In this document: positions 9,177 to 18,361 of the stretch, in pieces
How positions within the stretch are numbered: the first letter of the stretch is position 1
Layout of the letters: each line of letters starts with the position of its first letter
DNA from: Caballeronia mineralivorans PML1(12)
Lineage (GTDB): Bacteria; Pseudomonadota; Gammaproteobacteria; Burkholderiales; Burkholderiaceae
Assembly (NCBI RefSeq): GCF_001028175.1
Contig: NZ_AEJF01000237.1
Coordinates: forward strand, 1 to 64,000
DNA length: 64,000 bases
Reading direction: 5' to 3'
Program-made: the position numbers and the translations under genes
Notes under the pieces: model-generated
The model's database searches: none
What the model was told of the DNA's origin: nothing
What the model saw: only the letters and a program-made list of their open reading frames with translations

Positions 9177-9445
9177 TCTTCCTCCCTGAAGAAGAAGTCC
9201 AGGTCTTCGAAGACCACCGTGTCTTTCGGACGCAACGTGAGGTCGTAGCCGAGCGCGTTGGCGATCCGGCAAAGCTCGTGAAGTCCGACGTTCTGCCCGC
9301 CTTCCGCATTGGTAATTGTGCGCCGGGAGACGCCAGCACGATCAGCCAGCGTTTGTTGACTCATACGGCGTTCGCGCCGGAGCGAACGGAGTTCCGCTGC
9401 CAGACGCTCGAAATTGCTGATGGGGTCGGTGTATTTGCGCGTCAT
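9173..9445 (-). CDS. hipB: HipB-type antitoxin, XRE-family helix-turn-helix repressor
   Basis: The 90-residue protein has an HTH at about residues 24-60 (MSQQTLADRAGVSRRTITNAEGG), followed by a short tail ending DLDFFFREEE. As antitoxin it should bind HipA and repress its own operon. ATG 9445 was chosen over a TTG three codons upstream because that codon sits inside an operator-like repeat. The acidic, Phe-rich C-terminal tail may contact HipA; that is inference. Confidence 0.88.
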   Translation of the reverse strand: MTRKYTDPISNFERLAAELRSLRRERRMSQQTLADRAGVSRRTITNAEGGQNVGLHELCRIANALGYDLTLRPKDTVVFEDLDFFFREEE

Positions 9446-9549
9446 GATGCGCAATAATAATTCATATTTTAATTTTGCGCACTATTACGCGCATTTTTCT
9501 CGAAAAATTAATGTTCGTATCTTTTTTGGTTTACGCACTATTATGCGCA
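9446..9549 (-). promoter_or_regulatory. hipBA control region with three operator-like repeats
   Basis: Two directly repeated 18-mers, TGCGCACTATTACGCGCA at 9476-9493 and TACGCACTATTATGCGCA at 9532-9549, are 56 bp apart start to start. Each has TGCGC-type ends in imperfect dyad symmetry. A third, inverted partial copy (TGCGCAATAATAA, 9448-9460) abuts the hipB start codon. The stretch is strikingly A/T-rich compared with its surroundings. By analogy with HipB autoregulation these are likely HipB operators. Confidence 0.6.
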
Positions 9550-9564
9550 AAAAATCACTAATTA

Positions 9565-9591
9565 TAAAAAATGCGCGTCAAGACGCGCATT
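9565..9591 (-). terminator. Intrinsic terminator of the asmA-like gene
   Basis: On the minus strand AATGCGCGTC-TT-GACGCGCATT forms a perfect 10-bp stem followed by a T-run. It lies 67 bp after the stop of the AsmA-family gene and just upstream of the hipBA operators, insulating the two units. Confidence 0.7.
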
Positions 9592-9657
9592 CTATTCGAG
9601 GTGAGTTTCTAATTTCGGCGGCCCAACGCGAGCAGTTGGCGGTCTCAGTGCCAGTTA

Positions 9658-12051
9658 TCAGCTCCCGCGATAAAGCGCCGCACCGGCCGGCGTGGACGCC
9701 GCCGGCCGGGCCCGGCTCTTGGCGCCACTGGATGACGAAGACGACGCAGCCGCCGGATTCGCCGCACCTGGCTCCATATACCCCGGCGCACCCTTGGCCT
9801 TTTCCTTCTGCCCGGGCGGCGGCGCGCTCGGCGCGGTGCGCATGTCGGCGAGCATCTGCGTGCACGGCAGCGGTTTGTTGTTACTCGGCGCGATCAACGG
9901 AATCAGCGCGGCAAACGGGTTGAGCAGCCCGAGCCCGACCGCCACCGCGCCACGCGCGGCCAGCGCACCGGCACTCACGCCCACATGCGGGTCCTTGAAC
10001 GTCCCCTTCACATACAGTGGCGAGCGCAGCGAGAACACCCGGAAACCCTTGGTGTGCGGATGAATGTTCAGGTCCATCTCTTCGGTCTTCAGATTCACGG
10101 TGCCGTCCATGTTGATCACGGCGTCGTCGGTATCGAGGGCGAACACACGCGATTCAAGCACGCCGTTGGTCGCCACGAAATCCGCTGCCGCGCAGTTGAT
10201 CTTCACATCGCGTTTGTCGAAGAGCTTTTCGTAGACCGCGTTCGCCACGTTCAGCCCGGCCGCTTCCATATACAGCCGGCTGACGGTACCGTCGGTGATC
10301 AGTGCCTTGATCTCGCCGTTCATCGTTGCCGCGAGTGCGGCCGGCGAATTGCCCGTCGCCGATAACGCCGCATCCCCGTTCACTTCGCCCAGCGCTGTCT
10401 GCATTGTCTTGACAGTCGGCAGCAACTCCTTGAGCTTCAGATGCCGCGCCGATGTCGAAAAGCGGCCCTGGAGCGGCTCCGTGCTGCCATCGAGATGAAT
10501 GTTCGACGACAGCGTTCCGCCCGCCACGCCGAACGACAATGGTTCGAACGACAGCACGCCGTCGTTCATCATCAGGTGCGTGTAGAGGCCGGTGATGGGC
10601 AGCGCCGGGTCCTTGACGATCTTGCGGCCAGTGAACTTCACGTCGGCATCGATCGCCTTCCATCGATCCGTCTTGAACGCCTCGGCCGGCAGCGCCTTCG
10701 ACGACGACTGTTTCTCCGTGTCGCCGCGCTTGGCTTTGCTGGCGTTCGAATCGGCGCCGATGATTGGTGCGAGATCGGAGAACTGCAGCAGGTTCGAAAT
10801 CAGTTCGCCCGACAACAACGGCCGCGGCTCGCGCGCGACGAACGTCAGCGATCCGTTCAGGTCGCTGCCGCCCACGCGCCCGGTGAAGTTTTCATACCTG
10901 AAGACGTTGCCGTCCGCCTTGAACTGGCCGACGAGCCGCCCTTCCGTTGCATACGGCGGCGTCGAGGGCAGCGTCACCCCGGCGATCGGATACAGATGCT
11001 CGAGGCTCACGCCCTGCAGCCACAGGCGCAAATCGAGCGCCGCGAGATGGGCGGGGTCTGCCACGGTTCCCACAAAGGCAATATGCGTATCGCCGATACG
11101 AACATCCGCCTGTACGGGGAACGGGCGCATGGCGTCCTGTAGCGCGAGCACGCTGCCTACCTTGCCGTCGCCGGACACCGCCACGTTGTTGTATTTGCCC
11201 TTCACCGACCAGCCGATGCCATAAGGTGGCACGGGTGGCACGGGCGGCTTCGGCCCTTCCTTGGTAGTGGTGCTGGTGTTCGCGGAGACGCTCGCCGGGT
11301 CTAGCGCGCTGGCATTCGCGGTGGCTGCCGCCGACGCAGCGGATGCGGCCGCGGCTTCCGATGCCGCGGCTTTATCGACTTGCTGGCTCAGCTTGTTCGC
11401 GCCGCTCTTGCCGACCATCTGGGCCGACGATTTCTGCGATGCCGCTTCCTGCTGTTTCATGACATCGCCGATGGGAATCAGCTGGCCGAGCGTAGTCACG
11501 ACGGCTTGCATGTCCGCTTTCGTGATCTCGTCGGCGTAGGTAATGTCGCCTTTGTTCAGGGCGATGTCATGCAGTTGAAGATTCCAGGCCGACGGTTGCG
11601 TCGACTGCTGGAACTTGAACGTCCAGTTATTTCGGTTGTCCTTGAGTCGCTCCAGATCGACCGATGGGTTCACCAGGTTGATCGATGGAATCACGATGTC
11701 GTGCGCGAGCAGTGGCAGGATCTCGACCTGGAAATCGATCTCGTCGAGGGTCGCGAAAAATTTCTGTTTGGTCCAATCTGGGTTTGCCACTGTGATTTTT
11801 TCGGCCGAGAAACGCGGCCATGGCACCCAGCGGCGCCAGCCGGTTTCACCGGGCGGCCGTTGCCAGCCGACCTTCAGGTCGCCGGTAATCTGGAACTGCC
11901 GGCCAATCGCCTGCGAGACTTTATCGTCGACCCACGGGCGGGCCCGGTTCCAGTCGAAGGTGAGAAACACGATCGCCAGCACAGCGATCAGGACGATCAG
12001 AACCGCAATGATCCAGGCGACTATTTTTCCGATTTTCCTGCCAAGCGCCAT
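9658..12051 (-). CDS. AsmA-family envelope protein
   Basis: This 797-residue protein begins with a short basic stretch and one membrane span (about residues 10-31, IVAWIIAVLIVLIAVLAIVF). A large periplasmic AsmA-type region follows, with FQVEILPLLAHDIVIPSINL near the N-terminus and an AsmA C-terminal domain (ADFVATNGVLESRVFALDTD, DLNIHPHTKGFRVFSLRSPL). The tail is Ala/Ser/Pro-rich. AsmA-like proteins are bridge-like lipid-transfer or outer-membrane homeostasis factors in the inner membrane. A low-complexity Ala/Ser-rich linker sits at about residues 230-265. It is transcribed alone; fetA diverges from it. Confidence 0.85.
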   Translation of the reverse strand: MALGRKIGKIVAWIIAVLIVLIAVLAIVFLTFDWNRARPWVDDKVSQAIGRQFQITGDLKVGWQRPPGETGWRRWVPWPRFSAEKITVANPDWTKQKFFATLDEIDFQVEILPLLAHDIVIPSINLVNPSVDLERLKDNRNNWTFKFQQSTQPSAWNLQLHDIALNKGDITYADEITKADMQAVVTTLGQLIPIGDVMKQQEAASQKSSAQMVGKSGANKLSQQVDKAAASEAAAASAASAAATANASALDPASVSANTSTTTKEGPKPPVPPVPPYGIGWSVKGKYNNVAVSGDGKVGSVLALQDAMRPFPVQADVRIGDTHIAFVGTVADPAHLAALDLRLWLQGVSLEHLYPIAGVTLPSTPPYATEGRLVGQFKADGNVFRYENFTGRVGGSDLNGSLTFVAREPRPLLSGELISNLLQFSDLAPIIGADSNASKAKRGDTEKQSSSKALPAEAFKTDRWKAIDADVKFTGRKIVKDPALPITGLYTHLMMNDGVLSFEPLSFGVAGGTLSSNIHLDGSTEPLQGRFSTSARHLKLKELLPTVKTMQTALGEVNGDAALSATGNSPAALAATMNGEIKALITDGTVSRLYMEAAGLNVANAVYEKLFDKRDVKINCAAADFVATNGVLESRVFALDTDDAVINMDGTVNLKTEEMDLNIHPHTKGFRVFSLRSPLYVKGTFKDPHVGVSAGALAARGAVAVGLGLLNPFAALIPLIAPSNNKPLPCTQMLADMRTAPSAPPPGQKEKAKGAPGYMEPGAANPAAASSSSSSGAKSRARPAASTPAGAALYRGS

Positions 12052-12304
12052 AAAGGCTCCATCGTTATTCTTGAGTTTTTCTTGAATCTTTCTTGATTTG
12101 ACACGGGCAGCACACCCTGTGCCTAGCGGATGATACCGGCCTGGTCCGCATACCGGGCGGGACCGGATGAACCCACCGCTCGCGACGTTTAAAAAGCGCG
12201 ATCAAAACACACACGCAAACACGCGCAACTGATTCCCAAGCGTCGCGTAAGGACAGGTGATTTATGATTGCGCTCCGAGATCATTCCCCGAGCATGTCTT
12301 CGCC

Positions 12305-12985
12305 ATGTCCACACTAGCCGACACGCCCCTGATTCGCACCACTGCCCTCACGCGCCACGATCCCGTGCGCAACACGACCTTGCTGCACCCGAGCACGTTC
12401 ATTTTATCCGGCGGTCAGCGCGTGGCTATCACGGGGCCATCGGGATCGGGCAAGAGCGTATTCCTGCGTGCGCTTGCGCTGCTCGATCCCGTCGATGACG
12501 GTGTCATCCAGTGGCGCGGACGGGCTATCGCGCGCGGGGGAATTCCGGCCTACCGGCGGCGGGTTGCCTATATTGCGCAACGCCCGGCCATGCTCGATGG
12601 CAGCGTCGAAGACAACCTGCGTTATCCGTTCTCGCTGAAGGTGTATCGCGACGCGCGCTTCGATCGTGAACGTGTGGGGGAACTGGCGCGCCGGGCAGGC
12701 CGCGACACCGATTTCCTCGATAAGCGCGCAAGCGAGTTATCGGGAGGCGAAGCGCAGATTGCCGCGTTGATCCGCGTGTTGCAAGTGGACCCCGACGTCC
12801 TGCTTCTCGACGAACCGACTGCATCGCTCGATCCTGCTGCGGCGCTGGAAATAGAAGCGCTCGTGAGCGCCTGGTTCGACGATGGCCATGGCGAACGCGC
12901 CAGCATCTGGGTATCGCACGATCCGGCACAAGCGAAACGCGTGGGCGAGCGTCAGCTCGTCATGACTGCGGGTACTTTGTCATGA
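12305..12985 (+). CDS. fetA: ABC transporter ATP-binding subunit, FetA-like
   Basis: The 226-residue ATPase has Walker A GPSGSGKS, signature ELSGGEAQ, Walker B VLLLDEPTASLD and the H-loop WVSHD. Length and the following permease match the FetAB (YbbLM) family, which in E. coli exports iron and aids peroxide resistance. ATG 12305 fits family length; a GTG 48 bp upstream would add 16 residues. It overlaps fetB by 4 bp. Substrate is inferred from family only. Confidence 0.85.
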   Translation: MSTLADTPLIRTTALTRHDPVRNTTLLHPSTFILSGGQRVAITGPSGSGKSVFLRALALLDPVDDGVIQWRGRAIARGGIPAYRRRVAYIAQRPAMLDGSVEDNLRYPFSLKVYRDARFDRERVGELARRAGRDTDFLDKRASELSGGEAQIAALIRVLQVDPDVLLLDEPTASLDPAAALEIEALVSAWFDDGHGERASIWVSHDPAQAKRVGERQLVMTAGTLS

Positions 12986-13794
12986 GCGGCTATCAGAGCC
13001 TGAGTCTGCTCGACATCGCGATTGCGGCGGCGTTGATCCTGGTGAACGGGGTGTTGTCGGTCGCGTTGAAGCTCGATCTGGAACGCAAGCTGGTCTGGGC
13101 GGCGGCGCGCAGTGTCGTGCAGTTGCTCGCGATCGGTTATGTGCTCGGATGGGTCTTCCAGTTTGACCGCTGGTACGTCGTAGTGCCGTTGATGGCGTTG
13201 ATGACGCTAATAGCGGGACTGTCGGCATCGAACCGCGGGCGGCGCACGTACGTTGGGCAGCGCGTGGATAGCGTGGTGTCGATCTGGGTGAGTTCGTGGC
13301 TGGTGGCAGCGGTGGGATTGTTCGTCGTGATCCGGATTCATCCGTGGTACGAACCTCAATACGCGATACCGATCCTTGGGATGATCCTGGGCAACACGTT
13401 GACGGGTGTGTCGCTGGGCATCGAGCGGATGACGGAGGAACTGACGGCGGGACGAGGCGTGGTGGAGATGTCGCTGGCGCTGGGTGCTACACGGTGGGAA
13501 GCAGCGCAAAGACCGGCGCGACAGGCTGTGCGAGCGGGGATGATCCCGACGTTGAACCAGATGACCGTGGTGGGACTGGTAAGTCTGCCGGGAATGATGA
13601 CGGGCCAGGTGCTAGCGGGTCAGTCGCCGCTGCAAGCGGTTCGTTATCAGATCGTGATCATGTTTTTCATCGCCGCCGCCTCGGCTCTCGGAACCGTGGG
13701 CGCGGTGTTACTGACCTACAAGCGGTTGTTCTCGCCGGAACATACGTTCATGGCGTCGAAGCTGATAGAGAGGGAAAAGCCAAAGCGCGGATGA
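12982..13794 (+). CDS. fetB: ABC transporter permease, FetB-like
   Basis: The 270-residue polytopic membrane protein has about six or seven hydrophobic spans and the family-typical stretches SVVQLLAIGYVL, ILGMILGNTLTGVSLGIERM and TLNQMTVVGLVSLPGMMTGQ. The last resembles the ATPase-contacting region of YbbM/FetB proteins. It is translationally coupled to fetA (ATGA) and should form the membrane channel of the exporter. Confidence 0.88.
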   Translation: MSGYQSLSLLDIAIAAALILVNGVLSVALKLDLERKLVWAAARSVVQLLAIGYVLGWVFQFDRWYVVVPLMALMTLIAGLSASNRGRRTYVGQRVDSVVSIWVSSWLVAAVGLFVVIRIHPWYEPQYAIPILGMILGNTLTGVSLGIERMTEELTAGRGVVEMSLALGATRWEAAQRPARQAVRAGMIPTLNQMTVVGLVSLPGMMTGQVLAGQSPLQAVRYQIVIMFFIAAASALGTVGAVLLTYKRLFSPEHTFMASKLIEREKPKRG

Positions 13795-13801
13795 AACAGA
13801 G

Positions 13802-13819
13802 AGGGACGACATAGTCCCT
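13802..13819. terminator. Weak hairpin between convergent fetB and hybrid kinase genes
   Basis: AGGGAC-GACATA-GTCCCT forms a 6-bp stem in the 29-bp gap between two convergent stops. There is no T-run, so it may only be a weak shared terminator. Confidence 0.3.
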
Positions 13820-13823
13820 GAAC

Positions 13824-15764
13824 TCAAGCGCCGCCCGGCCGCCGTGCCAAAGCGTGAATCAGCGATTCGAGCCGGGCGAAGTTGACCGGCTTGGTGAGGT
13901 GATCCATAAACCCGGCATCGCGGCATCGGCGGATATCTTCGTCCATGCCGTAGCCGGTAATGGCAACCGAAGGTTTTCCGGGCTGCAACTCGGTCCACGC
14001 CCGGGCGACGTCGAGACCACTGCCATCGGGCAGGCCGATGTCGCTGACCAGAAGATCGAACACTTCGCCCCGTGCCAGAGCAAGCGCCTCGGCGACGGTC
14101 GTGGCAACCCCGACCTGGTGCCCGAGCACTTCCAGCACCTGCGCCATGGCCGACGACGTGTATTCGTTGTCCTCGACGAGCAGCACCTTCAACGACCGCA
14201 CGATCTCATCCGGATCCTCAGCCGCGCGAGGCGAAGTCTCGTCTTCGGCTGCCGCCTTGACGAGCGGCAGCGTCAGCGTAAACCGGGCTCCCTTGTCGCG
14301 CCCTTCGCTCTGTGCGGTCAACGTTCCACCGTGCTTCATCGCAAGCGTACTGGCGATAGCCAACCCCAGCCCCAAGCCGCCGAACGCCCGCGTAATGGAG
14401 TCATCGGCCTGTTCGAAAGCCGAAAAAATCCGCGGCAACGCTTCGGCACTAATCCCGATGCCGCTATCGGTCACCGAAATAGCGATGGTCGACGCATCGG
14501 GATTCCACATCCGCACCGCGATACGCCCCCCCGCCGGCGTGAACTTCACCGCGTTTTTCATCAAGTTCCACACGATCTGCTGCAAGCGCGCGGCATCGCC
14601 GAAAACGAGGGCGGACGTGGCGCCCAAGGTGGTTTCCAGCGTCAGTCCCTTGCCGCGCAAATCGGACTCCGACATATCGAGCGCGCTCGACATCAGCGTC
14701 TCGAGCACCACGTTCGCAAAATTTAGCGAAAGCTTGCCGCGCGCGATACTGGTCAGGTCGAGCAAATCGTCGATCAAGCGCGCCTCCAGCTCCACATTGC
14801 GCCGGATCAGTTCGAGTGTTGCCTGCGCATCGGCGGGCAGCGCGTGGCGTATCTCAAGCAAGCGCACGGCTGCGACGATCGGCGTAAGCGGCGTGCGCAA
14901 CTCGTGCGAAAGGACCGCCAGGAAGTGGTCTTTCGCCCGGTTCGCGGTCTCGGCCTGCTCCTTCGCGACGCGCAAGGCATCGGCAGCCATATGCTCTTCC
15001 GTGACATCGCGGATGATTTTCGAATAACCGATCAGATCACCGTTCTCGGCGCGAATCGCCGTCGTCACGCCCGAGGCGAAGAACGAGCGTCCGTCCTTGC
15101 GCCAGAGCCAGCGGTCGTCGCTCGCACTGCCTTCGACTTGCGCCGTTTCCAGTTCTTTTGCAAACACATTGGTGTCGCGATCTTCCTGCCCGTAGAACAC
15201 CTCGGCCGACCGGCCGACCACGTCGTGCGCCGCGAACCCGAGAATCCGCTCCGACGCCGCGTTCCACGTCCGGATCCGGCCCTCCTGATCGAGCGTGATG
15301 ACGGCGTAATCCTTCAGCGCATCCACCAGCAAGCGGAAGTGCGTTTCCGTTTCCCGTAGCGCGCGTTCGACCGCAATACGCTGCTGACGCTCGGTGCTTT
15401 CCGTCAACGCACGCCGCACGACGGCGGGCAGCCGCTGCAGGCGTTGCTTCAGGACGTAGTCCGTGGCGCCGCGCTTGAGCATGTCCACTGCGTGCTCCTC
15501 GCCGAGCACGCCCGAGACGAAGATGAACGGCGTATGCGGCACCCGCTCGCGAGCAATCGCCAGCGCTTCGACACCGGAAAACACCGGCATCACGAAGTCC
15601 GCGAGGATCACATCGAAGTCGGATGCCTCGAGCGCCGCGATGAAACCCTGCTCCGTGTAGACAATCTGCACGTCGACCTTGTAGTCGGCGCGCTCCAACT
15701 GGGTCAAGGTCAGTTCCGCGTCGAGCGCGTTGTCTTCTACGAGAAGCAGGTGCAAGGGCTGCAT
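13824..15764 (-). CDS. Hybrid histidine kinase: receiver-PAS-HisKA-HATPase-receiver
   Basis: The 646-residue soluble protein starts with a receiver domain (phospho-acceptor Asp at about residue 56, VILADFVMP). A PAS domain (about 140-255), a kinase core with H-box His at about 287 (FLAVLSHELRTPLTP), an ATPase domain (NLMKNAVKF, VTDSGIGIS, GGLGLGLAI) and a second receiver (FDLLVSDIGLPDGSG) follow. No membrane span is present. ATG 15764 is used because the open frame upstream shows no domain. It lies 236 bp downstream of bphP on the same strand, so the N-terminal receiver is a plausible target of the phytochrome kinase; that link is inferred from position. Confidence 0.88.
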   Translation of the reverse strand: MQPLHLLLVEDNALDAELTLTQLERADYKVDVQIVYTEQGFIAALEASDFDVILADFVMPVFSGVEALAIARERVPHTPFIFVSGVLGEEHAVDMLKRGATDYVLKQRLQRLPAVVRRALTESTERQQRIAVERALRETETHFRLLVDALKDYAVITLDQEGRIRTWNAASERILGFAAHDVVGRSAEVFYGQEDRDTNVFAKELETAQVEGSASDDRWLWRKDGRSFFASGVTTAIRAENGDLIGYSKIIRDVTEEHMAADALRVAKEQAETANRAKDHFLAVLSHELRTPLTPIVAAVRLLEIRHALPADAQATLELIRRNVELEARLIDDLLDLTSIARGKLSLNFANVVLETLMSSALDMSESDLRGKGLTLETTLGATSALVFGDAARLQQIVWNLMKNAVKFTPAGGRIAVRMWNPDASTIAISVTDSGIGISAEALPRIFSAFEQADDSITRAFGGLGLGLAIASTLAMKHGGTLTAQSEGRDKGARFTLTLPLVKAAAEDETSPRAAEDPDEIVRSLKVLLVEDNEYTSSAMAQVLEVLGHQVGVATTVAEALALARGEVFDLLVSDIGLPDGSGLDVARAWTELQPGKPSVAITGYGMDEDIRRCRDAGFMDHLTKPVNFARLESLIHALARRPGGA

Positions 15765-16000
15765 GGTCTGGGCACTCAGGCGAACCGGCGCGCGCGATAC
15801 TGCCGGGCGGGTCGCATCGGGCGAAACAATGAATGGACCAGCGTGCCCGGACCGGAACACCGAGCGCCGTGCAGGATGAAGAAGACAGTGTGCACCAGAT
15901 TCATTCCGACGCCGGTTGACGGCGAACACGCGTGGAACCGGGCGGCGGTTCATTCAGCACGAGAAACTTTGGCAGGGACAATCGATCAAGCATTGCGGCT

Positions 16001-18361
16001 TCACCTCGACGATGATGGCGGTTGCGGCTTGCGCCGCTTGTCAGTCTCGGTTTCGGTGCCCGCTGTGTCGGCCCTGAACACTTTCGGCAGCGAAAAATGG
16101 AACGCGGCGCCTTCGCCCTCGCGGCCTTCGGCCCAAGTCCGGCCGTCGTGCCGCTCGATAATCCGGCGCACGTTCGCGAGGCCAATGCCGGTGCCGTCGA
16201 ACTCTTCCGCGCGATGCAGCCGCTGGAACACGCCGAACAATTTGTTCACGTACTTCATATTGAAACCAACGCCATTGTCCCGCACGCTGACGATGTATTC
16301 GTCTGCCGTCGAATTCACCGACAACTCGATTTTCGCCGATTCTCGTGTCCGCGTATATTTCACCGCGTTCGAGAGCAGGTTGCGCACCGCAATCTGCAGG
16401 AACGCCGGATCGCCGGTCACTTTTGGCAGATCCGGGATGATCCATTCCACCTGTCGGTTCGCTGTCTCGGCCCCGAACTCCTGCGCGACCGATCTCACCA
16501 GCTGGTTCAGATCGACGGCCACCGGGCGCAACGCGGCACGTCCCATTTGCGAAAACGTAAGCAGATCGTCGACCAGCACGCCGGCGAAACGCGCCGACTC
16601 GAGCATGTTGTTGAGAAAACGCTTGCTGCGCTCGGAGAGCTTCTCCCCTTCGTTCTCCCGCAGCAAATCGCCATACCCGGCGATATGCCGCAGCGGCGCG
16701 CGCAAGTCGTGCGAAACGGAGTACGAAAACGCCTCGAGTTCCTTGTTCGCGCGGCGCAGTTCGTTCGCCAGTTCCGCCAGTTCTTCCGCGCGGCGCAGCA
16801 CGATGTTGAGCAGCCCCAAGCGAAATTCACCCGCGATTTCCAGTTCCACCGGACGCCAGTGAAGCGACCGGTTGCGCACGGTTTCAAGCCACGGCGCAAA
16901 GTCGCGGCGCGGCGTGACGCTGCCGTCCCGGCTCGACACGCGCTTGACTGGCTCACCCGCCCACTTGATCGTGCGCGTGGTTTCGGGACGAAACCAGATC
17001 ACGTAATTGCGGAAAATCTGCGAAATCGGTACGGCCAGGATGCCGCTCGCAGTGTCCGTGTGATGGGATGCGCGCGGCCACACTTCCGGCAACGCATCGG
17101 TCGCGTAGACGCCCATTGTGCTCGATGCAAGCCACTGCGCGAGCGCAAGCACGGTGTCCTGATCCGGCGTGGAACCGACGAGCGTGGCTTTGCCCTCGAC
17201 CACGATCGCGGCACCGGTCGATCCGGCGAAACACAGCAAGTCGTCGGGCGCAGCTTCGAGCCCGGCAAGATAGTCGTCGTGCTCGGCCAAGGTGCCGATG
17301 AGGCGCGACATCGTGCGCCGCAGGCCCAGCAGATACGCTGTCTCGGCACGCTCCTCCTTCGCGTCGATCTGCAGCGACAGGATCTGCCCGAGATGCTCGA
17401 TCGCCAGGCGCACTTCAAACGGCACGAGGCGCGCGTCGTGGTCATGGCACGAGATCAGGCCCCAGAGCTGCCCGCGCACGACCAGCGACACCGACATCGA
17501 CGCATACATGCCCATGTTGCGCATGTACTCGAGATGGATCGGCGAGAAGCTGCGCAGCGCGGCGTAAGTCAGGTCGGTCGGCCGGCCGGTCGCAGGGCTC
17601 ACAGGGGGCACGAGCCGCGCGGCTTTCGCGTCCACATTCGCGACGAGACGCAAGCGCTGTTTCACGTATAACGCGCGGGCCTGGCGCGGGATGTCGGAGG
17701 CGGGGAACAACTGGTTCAGAAATGACGCGTAGCCGTCCTCTATATGTTCCGCCAGCACCTGACTGCGGCCCTCGTCATCGAATTTGTAGAGCAGCACGCG
17801 GCCAAAACCCGTCATCGCGCGCACTTCGCGCACGGCGAGCTCCGCGAGCCCGGTGACAGTCTCGACGTCCTGCAGACTGCGTGTAAAGGTGCGCACGAGC
17901 GGATACATCGATGCAAACACATCCGCATTCGGATGCCACGTCACTTCAAGTTCGACGATCAGGTTGCCGTCGTGCCGGTGCATCGTAATGTCGAGTTCAG
18001 GACCGTCCATCGTCGTGGCTGTGCGCTCCTGCGGGGCTTCGCGCGGGCTGAAGAGCGGATTCTCCACCGAGCCGATATAAAGCGGCGCTTCGTCAAGCAT
18101 GGCCGTGGCCGCGGCATGTGCGACCCGTGCCGCAGCCGCGGCACCGATCAGCACGTCCACGGGTTCGCCCAGCAATTGCTCCACTGGCTTGCCCGCGAGC
18201 GCCGCGACGTTCTCGCTGGCTTGAAGGATGGTGAGCGCGTCAGAGAGGCACAGCAGATAACCGTGCGGCTGGATGCCGCCGGGAATGTGGATCGGCTCGG
18301 CGTCGCATTGCGCATTCGCCACACCCGCCACCGGTAACACCGGCTCTGACTCACTGCTCAT
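16001..18361 (-). CDS. bphP: Bacteriophytochrome histidine kinase
   Basis: The 786-residue protein has the classic phytochrome order PAS-GAF-PHY-HisKA-HATPase. The likely biliverdin-attaching Cys is at about residue 19 (AQCDAEPIHIPGGIQPHGYL). The GAF domain shows FPASDIPRQARALYVKQRLR and SPIHLEYMRNMGM, the PHY region WASSTMG, and the kinase core AFSYSVSHDLRAPLRH and NLLSNAVKYT. It should act as a red/far-red light sensor. The ATG at 18361 overlaps the stop of the heme oxygenase gene, which makes its chromophore. Confidence 0.95.
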   Translation of the reverse strand: MSSESEPVLPVAGVANAQCDAEPIHIPGGIQPHGYLLCLSDALTILQASENVAALAGKPVEQLLGEPVDVLIGAAAAARVAHAAATAMLDEAPLYIGSVENPLFSPREAPQERTATTMDGPELDITMHRHDGNLIVELEVTWHPNADVFASMYPLVRTFTRSLQDVETVTGLAELAVREVRAMTGFGRVLLYKFDDEGRSQVLAEHIEDGYASFLNQLFPASDIPRQARALYVKQRLRLVANVDAKAARLVPPVSPATGRPTDLTYAALRSFSPIHLEYMRNMGMYASMSVSLVVRGQLWGLISCHDHDARLVPFEVRLAIEHLGQILSLQIDAKEERAETAYLLGLRRTMSRLIGTLAEHDDYLAGLEAAPDDLLCFAGSTGAAIVVEGKATLVGSTPDQDTVLALAQWLASSTMGVYATDALPEVWPRASHHTDTASGILAVPISQIFRNYVIWFRPETTRTIKWAGEPVKRVSSRDGSVTPRRDFAPWLETVRNRSLHWRPVELEIAGEFRLGLLNIVLRRAEELAELANELRRANKELEAFSYSVSHDLRAPLRHIAGYGDLLRENEGEKLSERSKRFLNNMLESARFAGVLVDDLLTFSQMGRAALRPVAVDLNQLVRSVAQEFGAETANRQVEWIIPDLPKVTGDPAFLQIAVRNLLSNAVKYTRTRESAKIELSVNSTADEYIVSVRDNGVGFNMKYVNKLFGVFQRLHRAEEFDGTGIGLANVRRIIERHDGRTWAEGREGEGAAFHFSLPKVFRADTAGTETETDKRRKPQPPSSSR

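Noticed and set aside
16022-17671. 549-codon plus-strand frame opposite bphP
   Set aside because: Shadow of the phytochrome gene; composition dominated by His/Arg and no recognisable motif.
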